A stretch of 64,000 bases of DNA. Source: Heterostelium album PN500 (lineage: Eukaryota > Evosea > Eumycetozoa > Acytosteliales > Acytosteliaceae). A model generated the notes under the pieces. The model made no database searches. It was given only the letters and a program-made list of their open reading frames with translations, and was not told the DNA's origin. Made by a program: the position numbers and the translations under genes. The DNA is taken from the NCBI RefSeq assembly GCF_000004825.1, contig NW_008805073.1:124001-188000 (forward strand), read 5' to 3'. Below are positions 1-11,417 of this stretch, piece after piece. Position 1 is the stretch's first letter. Each line of letters starts with the position of its first letter.

Positions 1-405
1 TGAGAGTGAATCTACAACATTCTTTGAGGAAAAAACATTGAAACCCTCGGTTCTCAGCCAAATTTCCAGCAGCTCTCTCGATTTGTTGTCAAAATCTATG
101 ATTAGAAATTTAGTTTCTTTGTTGATTATTAAATTTTTGATTGGTGGACTGTTTTGGTTTAGTGATATTTTTGATGATTTTAATTTCAAAGTAGAGGAGA
201 TGGAGTGTTTGTTTGGCTCTGTAGGTGTCTTTTCCAGTTTTCTAGAAGTGCTTTTTGGTTTGTTGTTTTGTTGAGAGTTTGGAATTTGCTGTTGACTAGA
301 TGTACTGTTGGTACTACTATTCAAAGAGAAAGCTAATGGTCTTATATCTTCATGCTGTGTGATATAGCTGTTGAGCGATGGTGAAGTTTGGATTGCTGTT
401 TTCAT
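1..405 (-). CDS. 5' part of an unrecognised gene, possibly with a receiver-like domain
   Basis: An open frame runs on the minus strand from an ATG at 405 to the window edge, 135 codons without a stop, so the gene continues outside the window. Residues 1 to about 95 are Ser/Asn/Gln/Lys-rich low complexity typical of dictyostelid N-termini. From about residue 100 the sequence turns regular: a hydrophobic strand with acidic residues (FLIIDFDN), then a helix-like stretch (SRELLEIWLRTEG) and another hydrophobic strand. This order resembles beta1-alpha1-beta2 of a response-regulator receiver domain, but too little is present to be certain. The gene could equally be something else. The start is the first ATG of the open frame, and AT-rich non-coding DNA lies upstream. 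That the frame is coding is fairly secure. The domain guess is weak. Confidence 0.6.
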   Translation of the reverse strand, partial: MKTAIQTSPSLNSYITQHEDIRPLAFSLNSSTNSTSSQQQIPNSQQNNKPKSTSRKLEKTPTEPNKHSISSTLKLKSSKISLNQNSPPIKNLIINKETKFLIIDFDNKSRELLEIWLRTEGFNVFSSKNVVDSLS

Positions 406-2959
406 TTGGGATTCCAAAATAAAATATTATTTGTATTTCCCAAGAAAGTGTAGACTATTTTTTCAGGTTGTTTGGAGTTGTTGTTATTTTAATAATTATT
501 ATTAATAATATTACTGTTGTTGTTATTGTTTTTCTATATTATTTTAATATAATTACTATTTTACTTGAATAATAAAAATATTGGTAAATAAAAGGGTAGA
601 AATGTGTTTAACAATTTTAGAGATATTAATACAATGGAGTGATTGAGAACTATCCAACCAAGTATTATCGAGAGACAAATCAATGAAATTTGATAGTAAA
701 TAACAGTATGACTATTACAATGAAGAGTTTACAAATATTACATATATGGCTAATGTGTGTGGTTTAAGGTTATGTGTTTTACCTATTAGGATAAAAATAA
801 TAAGAGATGAACTCTAGAGACGTGGTAACAAAAATTAAAGATGTTGAAAAGTCGTAGATTCGTGGAATTGGCTAGTTACCAAACCAGAAAATCCTAATTG
901 GATTGGTAATAATATTTATTTTTGTAAGATGAAAATGAGTAAATAGAAAAAATGCACTGGTAATAATAAAAAAAAAGCTTTGCACCAAAACAATCCACAA
1001 ATTAACAATACAAAAAAGGAAAAGATACACAATTTTCCTAATTTTTTTAAAAAATGGTAATAATATTAATTTAGATTTTGTGATACAAAATGTCAGAAAT
1101 TATTATAGTATAATTAAAAAAAAAATCAATAAAAAAATAATTAAATTTAATTATTATTAATTTATTTAATAAATAAATAGATTTATACTACTATTATTAT
1201 ATTTATATAGTAAACACACAATAATACCTATATCTAATGGAAAAATAATATCTATACAAATTGGAATGATACAATCAGTCAGTCTGAAAAAAAAAAACAA
1301 AAAAAAACAATAATATCACGGTATTATTTAATTAAAATATTTACTAAATAGGATAGTTAGTTTTTCCCTAATATTTTGAAAATGGTAGATTGTGGATAAA
1401 ATTTAATATTAACATAAAAATCAAAATATCAAAAAAAAAAAAACCAAAAATACAAGCATCACCTACACACCATTAGTTGTAATAATTATATTAAAAATTT
1501 AATTCATTTTACACAAACAAAAAAAAATCAAAATAAAGAAACACAACATTATTTATCTTGCTTTTTAATGTTTTACTTACAGTAATAACAATTCTGTTTT
1601 TCACAGACCAGGTTGTACAAATATTTTTGTATTTTATTGATTGTGTGTGGGAAAGAGGTGTTTGTTTTTTAATTTTATATTAATTAAATTATTTTGTCTT
1701 GAAAAATACAATAAAAAAATTGTAAGTTTGAAATAAATGAAATACAATTGAAGTATTAAATACTACTAAGTGAATGAGTGAGTGTGTGTTGAGTTGAGTT
1801 GAAATAGTGATGAATCAAATGATTGGGTGACGTTGGTGAGCAATCGAATGATATAGATAGAAATCAAAAAGGTATTATTAATAATAATAAAAAAACCTAT
1901 TATTATATATTTTGTAATAAATATGATTATAACTAATAATAATAATATAAAAACTATATGATTTGATTTGATTGATTGATTGATTAATAATGATCAGTAT
2001 CAATTATACCACATCCAGTTATTTTTTTTTTTAATATTGGTTTGTTTTGTTTTGTATTGTTTTGGAATCAAGTAGTTATAATTATTATTCTGCTGTTTAA
2101 TTTATCAGTATGATTTCACATTCAATCAAGATGATGAGAAGTGAGTTTGAGCGAACCGACCACCCACCTCCCAATCTTAACACTGACCGAAGCAGTAGGT
2201 GTGTATGAGTTTAGTTTTAGTTATATAAAAATGAAAGAATATACTAGTGTTTTTTATAGAACTCTACATTTACAAACAGAATTAGCGTGAGAAGAACTCT
2301 CTCTACCACAACCAACACAACCACAAACCTTTTCATTCTTTCATCATACACATAAATATAAATGATATATGAGTGTATTAAAAACAGCAATACAATCACA
2401 ATATATCACTCTAAAAAATAAAATAAAATTAAAAAAGATTTATGACAAAAAAAATAACCTAAATCAGTATTTACTATTTTTTACTATTAGAGCTTATCAA
2501 TCTCTTTTTCTATCTCAATGTGATTGTGTGTGGTGGTGGTATACTGTTGTTTATTGTTTTTTTTAAAACAATAACTTGATGAATTTTTAAAAAAAAAAAA
2601 AAAGCTTTTTCAAAATAATTTTGCTTATTTGCTTAAAAACATAGTATGGTGACAGTTTATAATAAAAAAAGTTTGAACTAAAAGAACGATAAATTGTGTT
2701 ACATATTCTTATTTGTGTTAAACTTTATATCTTACCTATGTTATATAATAATAACATTATGCCCAGATACAAGAAAATAGTATTAGTATCAACAGTTGTT
2801 ATTTGTATTTCTTTTTTTCAATAAACAAAAATTAATTGTTAACAATTCTTTGGTTGCAGATATCCTTTTATTAATTTTGAGACACCATCTTTATTTAAAA
2901 GTGTCTTTTCTATTTTTAAATAATTATTGTTATTCCAGTCATATAAATTTAAAAAAAAT
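406..2959. other. AT-rich intergenic region
   Basis: This 2.5 kb stretch has many A/T homopolymers and no convincing exon. A C-rich segment near 2159-2180 (CACCCACCTCCC-like) and a TATA-like string near 2221-2231 look like a promoter with a possible 5' leader up to about 2370. Short open frames there (for example 2369-2566) have Lys/Asn/Phe composition expected of random AT-rich DNA. Confidence 0.5.
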
Positions 2960-3110
2960 AAATAATGAATTGATTATTCGATCAATCATTTCCCCCTCAG
3001 GTGAGCTATGGCAGAATATGATCTAAGTTTCGATTGGGAGATCTACAAACATACTGGTTGCAGTTATTGGAGTAAACTGATTACCAATTGGGTTTAATAG
3101 TTATAATTTT
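2960..3110. other. GC-richer islet with a 29-codon ORF; possible micro-gene or relic
   Basis: About 150 bases are clearly less AT-rich than both flanks. On the plus strand a pyrimidine-rich stretch ending in CAG (about 2989-3000) looks like a splice acceptor. It is followed by an ATG at 3008 opening 29 codons to a TAA at 3095-3097, with three Trp and varied residues. The other plus frame (ending at 3024-3026) and one minus frame also look partly protein-like, so the strand is undecided. This could be the last exon of a small gene or a decayed gene piece. No family was recognised. Confidence 0.25.
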
Positions 3111-3379
3111 GGATTATTTGTTTTATATCAATAGAAAAGTTTGTGGATATTATAGTAAATCAATTTTTATTTGGTTATTATTTTTGATTTCAAAGAATTA
3201 AATTGGACTATTTTTAAAACTGTCAGACTATATATATATATCAACTGTCTTAAGTCTCTATTTCAATTTAGATGTTTTTTATAACATTTAATTTTTTATT
3301 TAAAAAGATGTGATATCATCTTGGGTAGTCAAAAAACTATTAAATTTCAAATTAGAGCAGTTGTTTCCAACTATTTGAA

Positions 3380-4877
3380 TTAAGCAGAGACTTGTTTCTT
3401 TACTTTCTTTGCAAGAAGACCTTCATCTTGTAAAACCTTCTTAAGACCAGCATATGTGTAGTCAGTGTTTGGTGTGAACTTATCAATCTTGTTTTGATCG
3501 TTTAAGAAGTCAAAGTATTCATAATGAATTCTGAAAAAAAGAAAATACCAATTAAATATAGATATTTTAATTAGTGACTTTTATAATAGTTTTAAAATAA
3601 ATAAATCTACTTGCCTGTCATCACTGGAATATCTGTAACATTGAATAGTTGCACAAAAATCTTGGGAGATATTCTTGAGCATATGTGTTTGGTAGAGATA
3701 TGGAGTGAGATATGTAACCTGTTTTTCACTGAAATCAGTTTCTAAAAAAACCAAACAGTTAGATTTAAAAGTTAATGAATAAAAAAATTAAAAACAATAT
3801 ACCCAAATATGGAACATGAATCTTTGGATTCAGGTCAGAATAGTAGTTACAATGAATGGTACCATGGAGAACCTTGATGATAGCAAAGGCATCAGAGTGT
3901 TGATGGATTGGTGAATTGTGTCCCTTTGGCCAGAGCTCTAAAACGAAAGGTATACCAGGCGAATATCCAGAATCCATACCCAAAGTAACACGTAGATATG
4001 TTTCCTCTAATTTAGAGTGGTGTTCTTGAGCTTTTTCAACACATTTCTTGTAAAGTGCACCTTTATTGTCAAGTGATTTACGGATGGCTATTGTTACTGC
4101 ATCTGGAAGAACAACACTGTTTCCAGCAACAACAGAATACAATTGTTGGCATTCCTTTGGTAGATTTCCAATGGCAGTGATATGTCCGGCTTCAATATCA
4201 TCGAGTGTGATGACATCGTTGTTGATGACATATGGGGGTAGTTGGAAGGTAACTGGTAGCTCGTAAAACTTAACCTTGGAGATGAATGATTGTTCCAACG
4301 AGGTACCTATGTAGGCGAGATCCTGGAGGAATGCAATGTTTGGTGGGAACTTGTAAGCAAGTAGAGTAAGTTGTTCAGTTGCTTCACCCTTTCCATATTT
4401 CAATACTTTATTCTTCTTGTCAAGTGAGAACCAGTAGTTGACAGTGTTGTCAGTCTCGAGGAGAGCTCGTGAATCCAGGGTGGTAGCCAAAATGCTGGAT
4501 GCATTGTTATTGTTGTAGTTGAGGAATGTAGCGGCACTGGCAGATACCTCCAAAACATAGATAGAATATGCACCCTTGGAATCTTCCTTCTTCGAATTAA
4601 AGAAGATGCGGAATGTTCCGGTTGGATTGACAATCTTGAAACGGATGGCTCCTTGACTCTTTACATAGCATTCTTGGTTCAAATAGTGCTCTGGGAAGAC
4701 TGTGGCACCAGATCCACTAGCTACACCATGGAGAGTAGTGTTTACGGCAGCGACCATAGCACCTGCCTTTTGAGCAATGTTCTGAGCTAATGGTGACTTG
4801 GTAAAGCAATCCTTGAAGAGCGCATCATCAGCGGCAATTCTAAAATAAGAATTCTTCTTGACTGAAGTAATTGTCAT
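3380..4877 (-). CDS. Cysteine dioxygenase-like cupin protein with an extra N-terminal region
   Basis: Three exons, complement(3380..3530, 3615..3741, 3803..4877), give 450 residues. The C-terminal part resembles cysteine dioxygenase: a cupin signature with PIHQHSDAF then a Gly in VLHGTIH supplies the metal-binding His pair, and a second cupin half with QTHMLKN follows across the splice sites. CDO enzymes oxidise cysteine to its sulfinic acid using iron. The N-terminal ~270 residues are not part of the ~200-residue canonical enzyme. They are beta-rich and include a YWFSLDKKNKVLKYGKG stretch that recalls lectin-like or Methyltransf_FA-type domains (weak). The start at 4877 is chosen because the residues encoded upstream are AT-derived Phe/Leu. 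The second intron begins GC rather than GT; using the nearby GT would hit a stop. Substrate is not established. The gene diverges from the F-box gene at 5999. Confidence 0.8.
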
Positions 4878-5431
4878 TTTATATAATAAATATATATTTA
4901 ACAAAAAGAATAAGAACAAAATTTGAAATGAATGTGATGAGCTATCATTTCAAATATTTATATTTGATTTAAATCAATCAAAATAATCATCAAGTTCCTT
5001 TCAGATCCCGATTTGATAAAAGGCCCACAATTCAATAAAACATTGCACAAAAGATATGAAAAGACACTAATTTTTTTTGCAAAGATTTTATTTTTGCCAA
5101 TCAAGCAAAATTAAACTTTAACAAATTGGTTACTTTGGGGTAATTTTATTCACCAACCTTCAAAATATTTGTAAGTAGGAATTTTATAATAATATCAATA
5201 ATTTAATTTAGGGTCTGATTTATTGAGGAGTTAAAATTAAACGGATTTGATTTATTTGTTGATGTAAAGTTACAAATAACCTTTATTGGCTAATATTTAA
5301 TTTGGCACTATGGTAATAATTAAATTGTTTCATTATTTGAATTAAATTGTTCCCAAATAACAAAATAAAGAATTTTAAATAAACATATAGATATTTTTAT
5401 CAATGAATTTAATTTAATCAAATAAGTAACA
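4878..5431. other. Intergenic, upstream of the cupin gene
   Basis: AT-rich DNA with no exon seen. It probably holds the promoter of the minus-strand cupin gene. No recognisable repeat or RNA gene. Confidence 0.4.
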
Positions 5432-5473
5432 ATGAATCATCGAAAGTTTGGAGAAATTCATCCACTTAGCACA

Positions 5474-5621
5474 TCATTCCTTGATCACTCCTGGAACCTG
5501 GTCGGGATTGAGAAATATATTGAATCTTTCAATCTGGACTAGCGAATACCAATTTGGTTATTGATGAAAATCCTTTCTTTCCTCTGTAGATGTTAATCTT
5601 TTCTTGTTCATTCAAAGTCAT
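5474..5621 (-). pseudogene. Small ORF pair in two frames; relic or 48-residue micro-gene
   Basis: On the minus strand an ATG at 5621, in a good AAAC context, opens 30 codons (MTLNEQEKINIYRGKKG...) to a stop at 5529. The next frame then reads protein-like (ERFNIFLNPDQVPGVIKE) to a TGA at 5474-5476. One extra base between them would explain both, giving a 48-residue product. There is no usable intron between the two parts. The islet is clearly GC-richer than its flanks. On the opposite strand a 36-codon ORF (5432-5542) also looks protein-like, so the strand is not certain. No family recognised. Confidence 0.3.
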
Positions 5622-5998
5622 GTTTTAAAGATTATGGATGTGATTACTGACTTGATATAGAGTTTTAAATAAACGAGAGTGATAAACAGTTTCCCTTTTA
5701 AATTATAGAGTACATTTATAGGTACAAAAGTGGATATAGGATTCGGCAACAGGATGCATACATGACTCATATTAATGTATGTACGTACAGTAAAATTTTT
5801 TCGACTTTTTCTACTTTTTCGACTTTTGTCTCCACTTTTTTACTTCAATTTCGACTTTATTTTTGCAACACTTTTTTTAATTTTTTGACCTTATTATTAT
5901 GATAAAATTCAGAGAAAATTAAATGTTAATATTGTGATCATTTAAAATTAAAAAATCAGAGAATCAGAGAATTTCCAACAATATTTTCATTTAATCAG
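5622..5998. promoter_or_regulatory. Upstream region of the F-box gene with repeated TTTTTCGAC units
   Basis: Non-coding. At about 5808-5865 a short unit, TTTTTCGACTTTT and variants, occurs three to four times. It lies 130-190 bases upstream of the F-box ATG and may be simple-sequence drift or a repeated binding site. Confidence 0.3.
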
Positions 5999-7763
5999 AT
6001 GAATAATAACGAATCAAATATATTTGTAAATCTATCACATTTACTTTTAAATAGAATTTTCAGTCAACTAGATAGTAATATAGATCGTATCTGTTTCACT
6101 TTAGTCTGTAAGAGATGGTATAATGAAAAGAATAAATATTTTACATTCAATGCAAAATCATTGGTAAAACCACTTTATGCAGATCAGAAAGATGGTGATT
6201 ATCCATTATTCTTTTTAAATTCATTCAAAGATGAATTCCTCAAATCATTAGTTTTTAACAATTCTCACCAGAAAGATTGTGCGCTCTTTATTAATCAAGC
6301 TAATGATAATGCTTTCAACCCTACTTTTAATCCTGAAGTTGATTATTCTATGACAAAAGGTAAGAGATAGAGTTGTAAAATAAGTAATCTATCTTTCATA
6401 TTTACTTTTTTTTTTTTAATTTTCTCTAGAGACGCTTGATACATTAGGTCTAATAATTAGACCTAATATTAAAACACTTGTAATTACCGAGGTTGACCTG
6501 AATGAAAAAGAACTGGAAAAGTATATGACACTCAACAACAATATCACTCATATCTATGGTTGTTCATCGATTCCAGTAGGAGGATGGCCTCAGAACATCA
6601 AGTTTATTAGATTCTCGAAATTTAGTGGAACTCTGATACCTGGTTGTTTCCCAGAAGGCATCGAAACCATTGAGTTCAAATCAGCAGATTACTGCACGAT
6701 CAACGAGCCGATAGAATGTGGCGTATTTCCAAGTTCGTTGACCTCGCTAACTTTTTTTGACATTCTTCATGAACCAATTGCTCCAGGAGTTCTACCGAAA
6801 TCACTAGAGTCACTCGAGTTTGGATTCTATTCGAATGATATCGACGACCAACTGCTTCCAAACACTCTGAAACATCTGAAAATCCACGGGTATTCAAGCT
6901 GTAAAATATCACTGCCAACAGCCAATCTGGTTTCATTGGATATGAATCACAATTTCTTCTCGGATTCGATACTCCAACAAATCAAAAGGTGTCCAAACCT
7001 AAGGAAATTGTCTGTCATCGGTAAATGGGAGAATATCACTGCACACTCCATCAGAGAAGGTGATATACCAAATACAGTGACCACCTTGATCGTTCGGTAT
7101 TGTCGAATGGAGAGAGGTTCAATTCCGAGTTCTATCAAATATTTAGATTTTGCCAATTGTAAACTCGATGAAGATCTATTTCCGGTAGCAGCAGCAGCGG
7201 CAGAACCATCGCATCGCTTCGATGAACTGAAGCTTACAATATTGTTAAAACCAGCCAACCTAGTAATAGTAAAATCACTGCTTTCCAGCAATATTAAGAT
7301 CAAAACACTAACAATAGTAGATACATTTTTTGATCAAGGCACTCTATCTATTCAAGACAGAAAGGATGGAGTCGAAATACCAGAGGAACTTGGCGTAGAA
7401 CTATTGAAACTAAATGTATACATTGGAAATACCAAGCGCTTACTGGGAATTCCAAACACAGTGAAAACAATCGATTTTGGTGATGGATATGGAGATGTTT
7501 CTGAATTGAACTTACCGGAATCGGTTCACACCATATCAATTCAAAATGGTCAGGTCGATATCGATGAATTGTCACACAAATCAACGTTGGTCAATATTAA
7601 TTTCACTGAAATTAAATTGGATGATCAAGTTGTCGTACAAGTTCGAAGAATAAGCGATGACTATTATTTAATATTTGGACAAACCGAAGAATATGGTTAT
7701 ATTGCTTTGATATTACATAAATCAAAACAGATATCTTCTTTAATAAATAAAGTTATACAATAA
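5999..7763 (+). CDS. F-box protein with FNIP-type repeats
   Basis: Two exons (5999..6359, 6430..7763) encode 564 residues. The N-terminus (about 8-45) has the F-box pattern LSHLLLNRIFSQLDSNIDR...FTLVCKRW, which in this family binds Skp1 of an SCF ubiquitin ligase. The remainder carries ~22-residue FNIP repeats built around PxGxLPxSLxxLxFG-like motifs (for example APGVLPKSLESLEFG), the presumed substrate-binding face. FNIP F-box proteins are greatly expanded in dictyostelids. The intron is typical: phase 1, GTAAGA to CTAG. The gene is paralogous to the one at 28965-30737, with the same exon structure and near-equal length. Its stop lies only 7 nt from the stop of the convergent snurportin gene. 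Substrate unknown. Confidence 0.85.
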
Positions 7764-7770
7764 TTTAAAT

Positions 7771-8931
7771 TTAATTGTTTTTATTATCCATGTTACTGTT
7801 GCTATCAATTTTCAACTTTTCAACTAAATCTGGTAAATGGTGAGATGAAAGCGATAGGAGCAGTGGAGTGGATCCAAAGTCATAATGTGATTCTTTGTGA
7901 TAAAATAATATGAATTCTATTGGGTATTGTTTGTCGTTGATTGGCGTTGTTGTTGTTGTTGTTGGTTCTGGTGTTTGATGTGATTGTATTCTCAGTTGAT
8001 TGAGTTGATCGAGTGACTCCAAGTCGCAGCCGTAGGAAGGTAGCGATATGAATGGATGTGGATTGTAGTTGGATCTGGTGGATGCCGTTGTCTCTGCCAG
8101 CTTTGTTTGTTTCCAAAAGAATCGAAACTCAGTGTCACAATCACACAGCATATTGCCTTTCCAACAGAGGATGTCGAGGATGTAGTACACCGATTTAAAT
8201 GGTTCGTAGAGACAATCGAGAATGCAATAGCGATTAGCAACATTTCCAGTGGATTCACGTGATGCTGGTGAACCAAAGGGTAGTGTCGAGTGAAACGTCG
8301 ACATGACATGACCATCAGGTGAACGTGCCACCGTAATTTCACGCTGTGATATCACAAGACATCGCTTACCTTGAGAAACGGGCACAGCAAACCACTCATC
8401 ACTGAAATACATTGGAATATCAGTCATCGATTCCGCAAGCATCAAATGATTAGAATAATGTGAAATCTCTTTCATTTGTTTCTTTTCTTTTTGTTTCTTT
8501 CTTTTATCTCTATTTTTTTGTGTATTATTATTATTACTATTACTATCAATATTTGAAACTTCCATACTATCATTTAAATCTAAACTATCATTTATACTAT
8601 TATCATTGTTTTGTTCATCTATTGCTATATCATTATTATTATCTTGTTGTTGTTGTTGCTGTTTAATAGTATAATTTTGAGAATCAGAAACTACAGATCT
8701 TAGTTGATTAACTAGATCACGTCTCTTTAACTTTTGTTTCTCTAAATAGTATTCTCTTCTCTTTTGAGATTCAGGTGTACTTATTGTAGATTTAAATGAC
8801 TGTTGTCTATGACTAAACTCATGATCTACATCTTTAAACTGTGTTGCACCAAACAAAGCAGACAACAATACACCATCTTCATTACTCTTCTTTGAAGACC
8901 CCATAGGTTGTAATTCTTGTCCACCATCCAT
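7771..8931 (-). CDS. snupn: Snurportin-1, m3G-cap-dependent snRNP import adaptor
   Basis: A single exon encodes 386 residues. Snurportin binds the trimethylguanosine cap of spliceosomal U snRNAs and links the assembled snRNPs to importin beta for nuclear entry. The N-terminal importin-beta-binding segment is visible around residues 40-80 (HRQQSFKST..., SQKRREYYLEKQKLKRRDLV). After an Asn/Lys-rich linker, the cap-binding domain begins near residue 170 with DIPMYFSDEWFAVPVSQGKR and contains the conserved YCILDCLYE, YYILDILCWKG and DCDTEFRFFWKQTK blocks known from human SNUPN. Length is close to the human protein (about 360), the excess being low-complexity linker. The assignment rests on recognising these blocks from memory and is strong. 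Confidence 0.93.
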   Translation of the reverse strand: MDGGQELQPMGSSKKSNEDGVLLSALFGATQFKDVDHEFSHRQQSFKSTISTPESQKRREYYLEKQKLKRRDLVNQLRSVVSDSQNYTIKQQQQQQDNNNDIAIDEQNNDNSINDSLDLNDSMEVSNIDSNSNNNNTQKNRDKRKKQKEKKQMKEISHYSNHLMLAESMTDIPMYFSDEWFAVPVSQGKRCLVISQREITVARSPDGHVMSTFHSTLPFGSPASRESTGNVANRYCILDCLYEPFKSVYYILDILCWKGNMLCDCDTEFRFFWKQTKLAETTASTRSNYNPHPFISLPSYGCDLESLDQLNQLRIQSHQTPEPTTTTTTPINDKQYPIEFILFYHKESHYDFGSTPLLLSLSSHHLPDLVEKLKIDSNSNMDNKNN

Positions 8932-9135
8932 TATCTATTTATCTATCTTTTTCAAAATATATATATTAATATAAAATTAACAACTATAATAATAAAGAAT
9001 GAAATAGTATTTATTGCAGATCTGCTTCTTTCGTTCGTTTCGTTTGGTTGTGAGAATTAAAAAACATTCAAGATGAATCAGTCAGTCAAGTTCACATTGA
9101 AAAAAATTCATAAGTAATTATTTATTTATTTATTT

Positions 9136-11077
9136 TTATTTCTTTTTCTTTTTAAATAAAGATATTCCACTATCTTCATCATCGTTATTGTGTCTATTTA
9201 CTTTTGTCTTATTTTCTAAAGTTTCGTTTGTTCTCTTCTTTGAAATATCTGTTGTTGTTGTTGGTTTTGAAGATGATGCTGTTGTTGCTGCTGCTGCTGT
9301 TTTAGTTGTTATAGATTCTTTTTGTACAGTTTTAATATCTTTTTTCTTATTATTCTTTTTACTACTATCATTATTATCATTACTATTAGTTGTTTTTGAT
9401 TCTTTATTATTATTTGTATTTCTTTCTTTCTCATCTAACATTTGTCTTGTTAATTCATTTCTTTCATCTCTTCTTTCTTTTTCTTTAACTCCAAATTCTA
9501 TTTCATCCAAATACTTTAATTTTAATTTAATTAATAATAATAATATGATTGATTAAAGAAAATGATTAATAAATGGACGATGACTTGATAATAATACTTG
9601 AGATATTATTGATTGATAGTTACAATTTCAACTAGCTTTCTGGCGGTCGATGCTTCACCGAGATGACGGTAGACAGCTTCATCTTCGGTGGTGTACAACT
9701 CCAGTTGCTTACCGATTGCAGCCTCTACGTTCTTGACTAGTTCGACGTCGTGTGGTGTGACGAACGATATAGCACGACCCGATCGACCGAAACGTGCGGT
9801 TCTACCGACACGATGAATATAGTCCTTCGATGAATTCGACAGTTTGTAGTTGATGACCATTTGGACGTCGGGAATATCGAGACCACGACTCGCCACATCC
9901 GTTGCAATCAACACACGAATCTTACCAGACTTGAACTGTTTCAATGCATTCAATCGATCCTTCTGACTGAGAAAAGAGTGCAACGACACCGATTTGATAT
10001 CCAATTTATTGAGCATTCCTTTCACTGCCTCCACGGTTCTACAGTTATTGATGAAAACAATCACCGAGCTACTATCGTGCTTCTTCAACAGGTATACCAA
10101 ATGACAATCTTTTGCTTGTGCTGGCATAAATACATAATATTGTGATAATGTTTCTACTGTATCATATCTAAAATAGGAATGAGATGAGTTACATACAAAT
10201 TAGTTTTTGTACAAGATAGATTAATAACATCTTAGTCTTTATCTTTACAACTACCTACTTATTATTATCTTCGAAAATATATGGATTCTTAATTGGGATC
10301 GACTCTAATTTCTTATTACTATTTGTCATTGTTGCTGAATATAACAATGTTTGTATCTTTGGTGGTAAATGTTCAACTATTTTCTAAAGTGAAAAAGAAA
10401 AACGAGTGGAATGGAATGTTTAGTTAGAATGCATGTTGATAGGTGCATTTATGCAAATAGATCGATAGATAGATAGATAAACTTACTTGTACTTCTAATT
10501 CAAAGTCAGGACCTAACATACGATCTGCTTCATCCAGTACCAAGAATCTACAGAATTGCAATGCCAGTTTCATTCCGTTGTTGAGATGTGCTGCAAGACG
10601 ACCTGGTGTGGCAACGATGATGTGTGGTCGTTTGTCGAGGATGAGTGATTGCTGAACATTGTCGATTCCACCGATGACCACACAACAGTTGACGTTGATA
10701 GCACTACCGAGTGCTCTAAATTGCTCGCCAATCTGCACGGCCAACTCTCTGGTCGGTGTCAATACCACCGCAAAAATACCGTAGGGATCCTCTGAGAGTG
10801 CCGAGAGTATCGGCAATGCAAAGGCAGCTGTCTTACCCTGACCGGTCTTGGCACTCGCTAGAATATCACGACCCGACAAGATTGCTGGAATTGTATTGTA
10901 CTGAATGTTCGAAGGTGCTTTGAAACCGAGTTGTTTACAACAAGCGAGTAGCCATGGTGCTAATCCTAAATCTTCGAATCTTCTTTCTTTTGTAACAGTT
11001 GTTGCTGTCGATGTCGATGTCACTGATGTAGTCTCTAAATCAACATCATCATCATCTTCAATAATTCTATTCTCCAT
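9136..11077 (-). CDS. ddx49: DEAD-box RNA helicase DDX49/Dbp8
   Basis: Four exons, complement(9136..9513, 9624..10167, 10259..10383, 10487..11077), encode 545 residues. This subfamily acts in the nucleolus on pre-rRNA for 40S subunit assembly. Helicase motifs are in order: AKTGQGKT (76-83), PTRELA (108-113), TPGR (157-160), DEAD (182-185), SAT (213-215), then VFINN, TDVASRGLD and HRVGRTAR in the C-terminal domain. Family-specific text (FEDLGLAPWLLACCKQLG, SEDPYGIF) matches DDX49/Dbp8 rather than other DEAD proteins. The last exon supplies the basic, low-complexity tail ending in a lysine run. The exon 3 donor was placed at GTAACT (9623) because this joins KLVEI to YLDEIEFG as in homologues. 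The gene is tandem with, and downstream of, the B-box gene on the same strand. Confidence 0.93.
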
Positions 11078-11417
11078 TATTAGAAATTCAATCTATAATC
11101 AAATAATCTTTGTGTAAAAATAAATAATTAATTATTAAAAAAAGAAATAAAAAAAAAAAAAAACGAACGAAAGTTTTTTAATTTTTGATCAAATAAATAA
11201 ATTAAAATCAAATATTATTTTAATTGATTATTTGTTTTTTATAGAATTTAGAATACAATTATTCATTATTTAATTCAATATTTAAAACATACACTCAATA
11301 TTGTAATTTTTAGATATTATATTTAACAAACATCTATTCTTAAATTAATAACTAAAAATTTACATATAAATCTAACTAAAACTACAAATTTCTTTATTTT
11401 TATTATATTTACTTCTA
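11078..11417. other. Intergenic between the helicase and B-box genes
   Basis: A 340 bp AT-rich spacer between two minus-strand genes. It should hold the terminator of the B-box gene and the promoter of ddx49. No discrete signal stands out. Confidence 0.4.

Noticed and set aside
2369-2566. 65-codon ORF
   Set aside because: Lys/Asn/Phe-rich composition is what random AT-rich DNA gives, and there is no coding-type GC rise.
9188-9556. 122-codon plus-strand ORF rich in Phe, Leu and Val
   Set aside because: It is the antisense of the Lys/Asn-rich tail exon of ddx49. The composition is a by-product.
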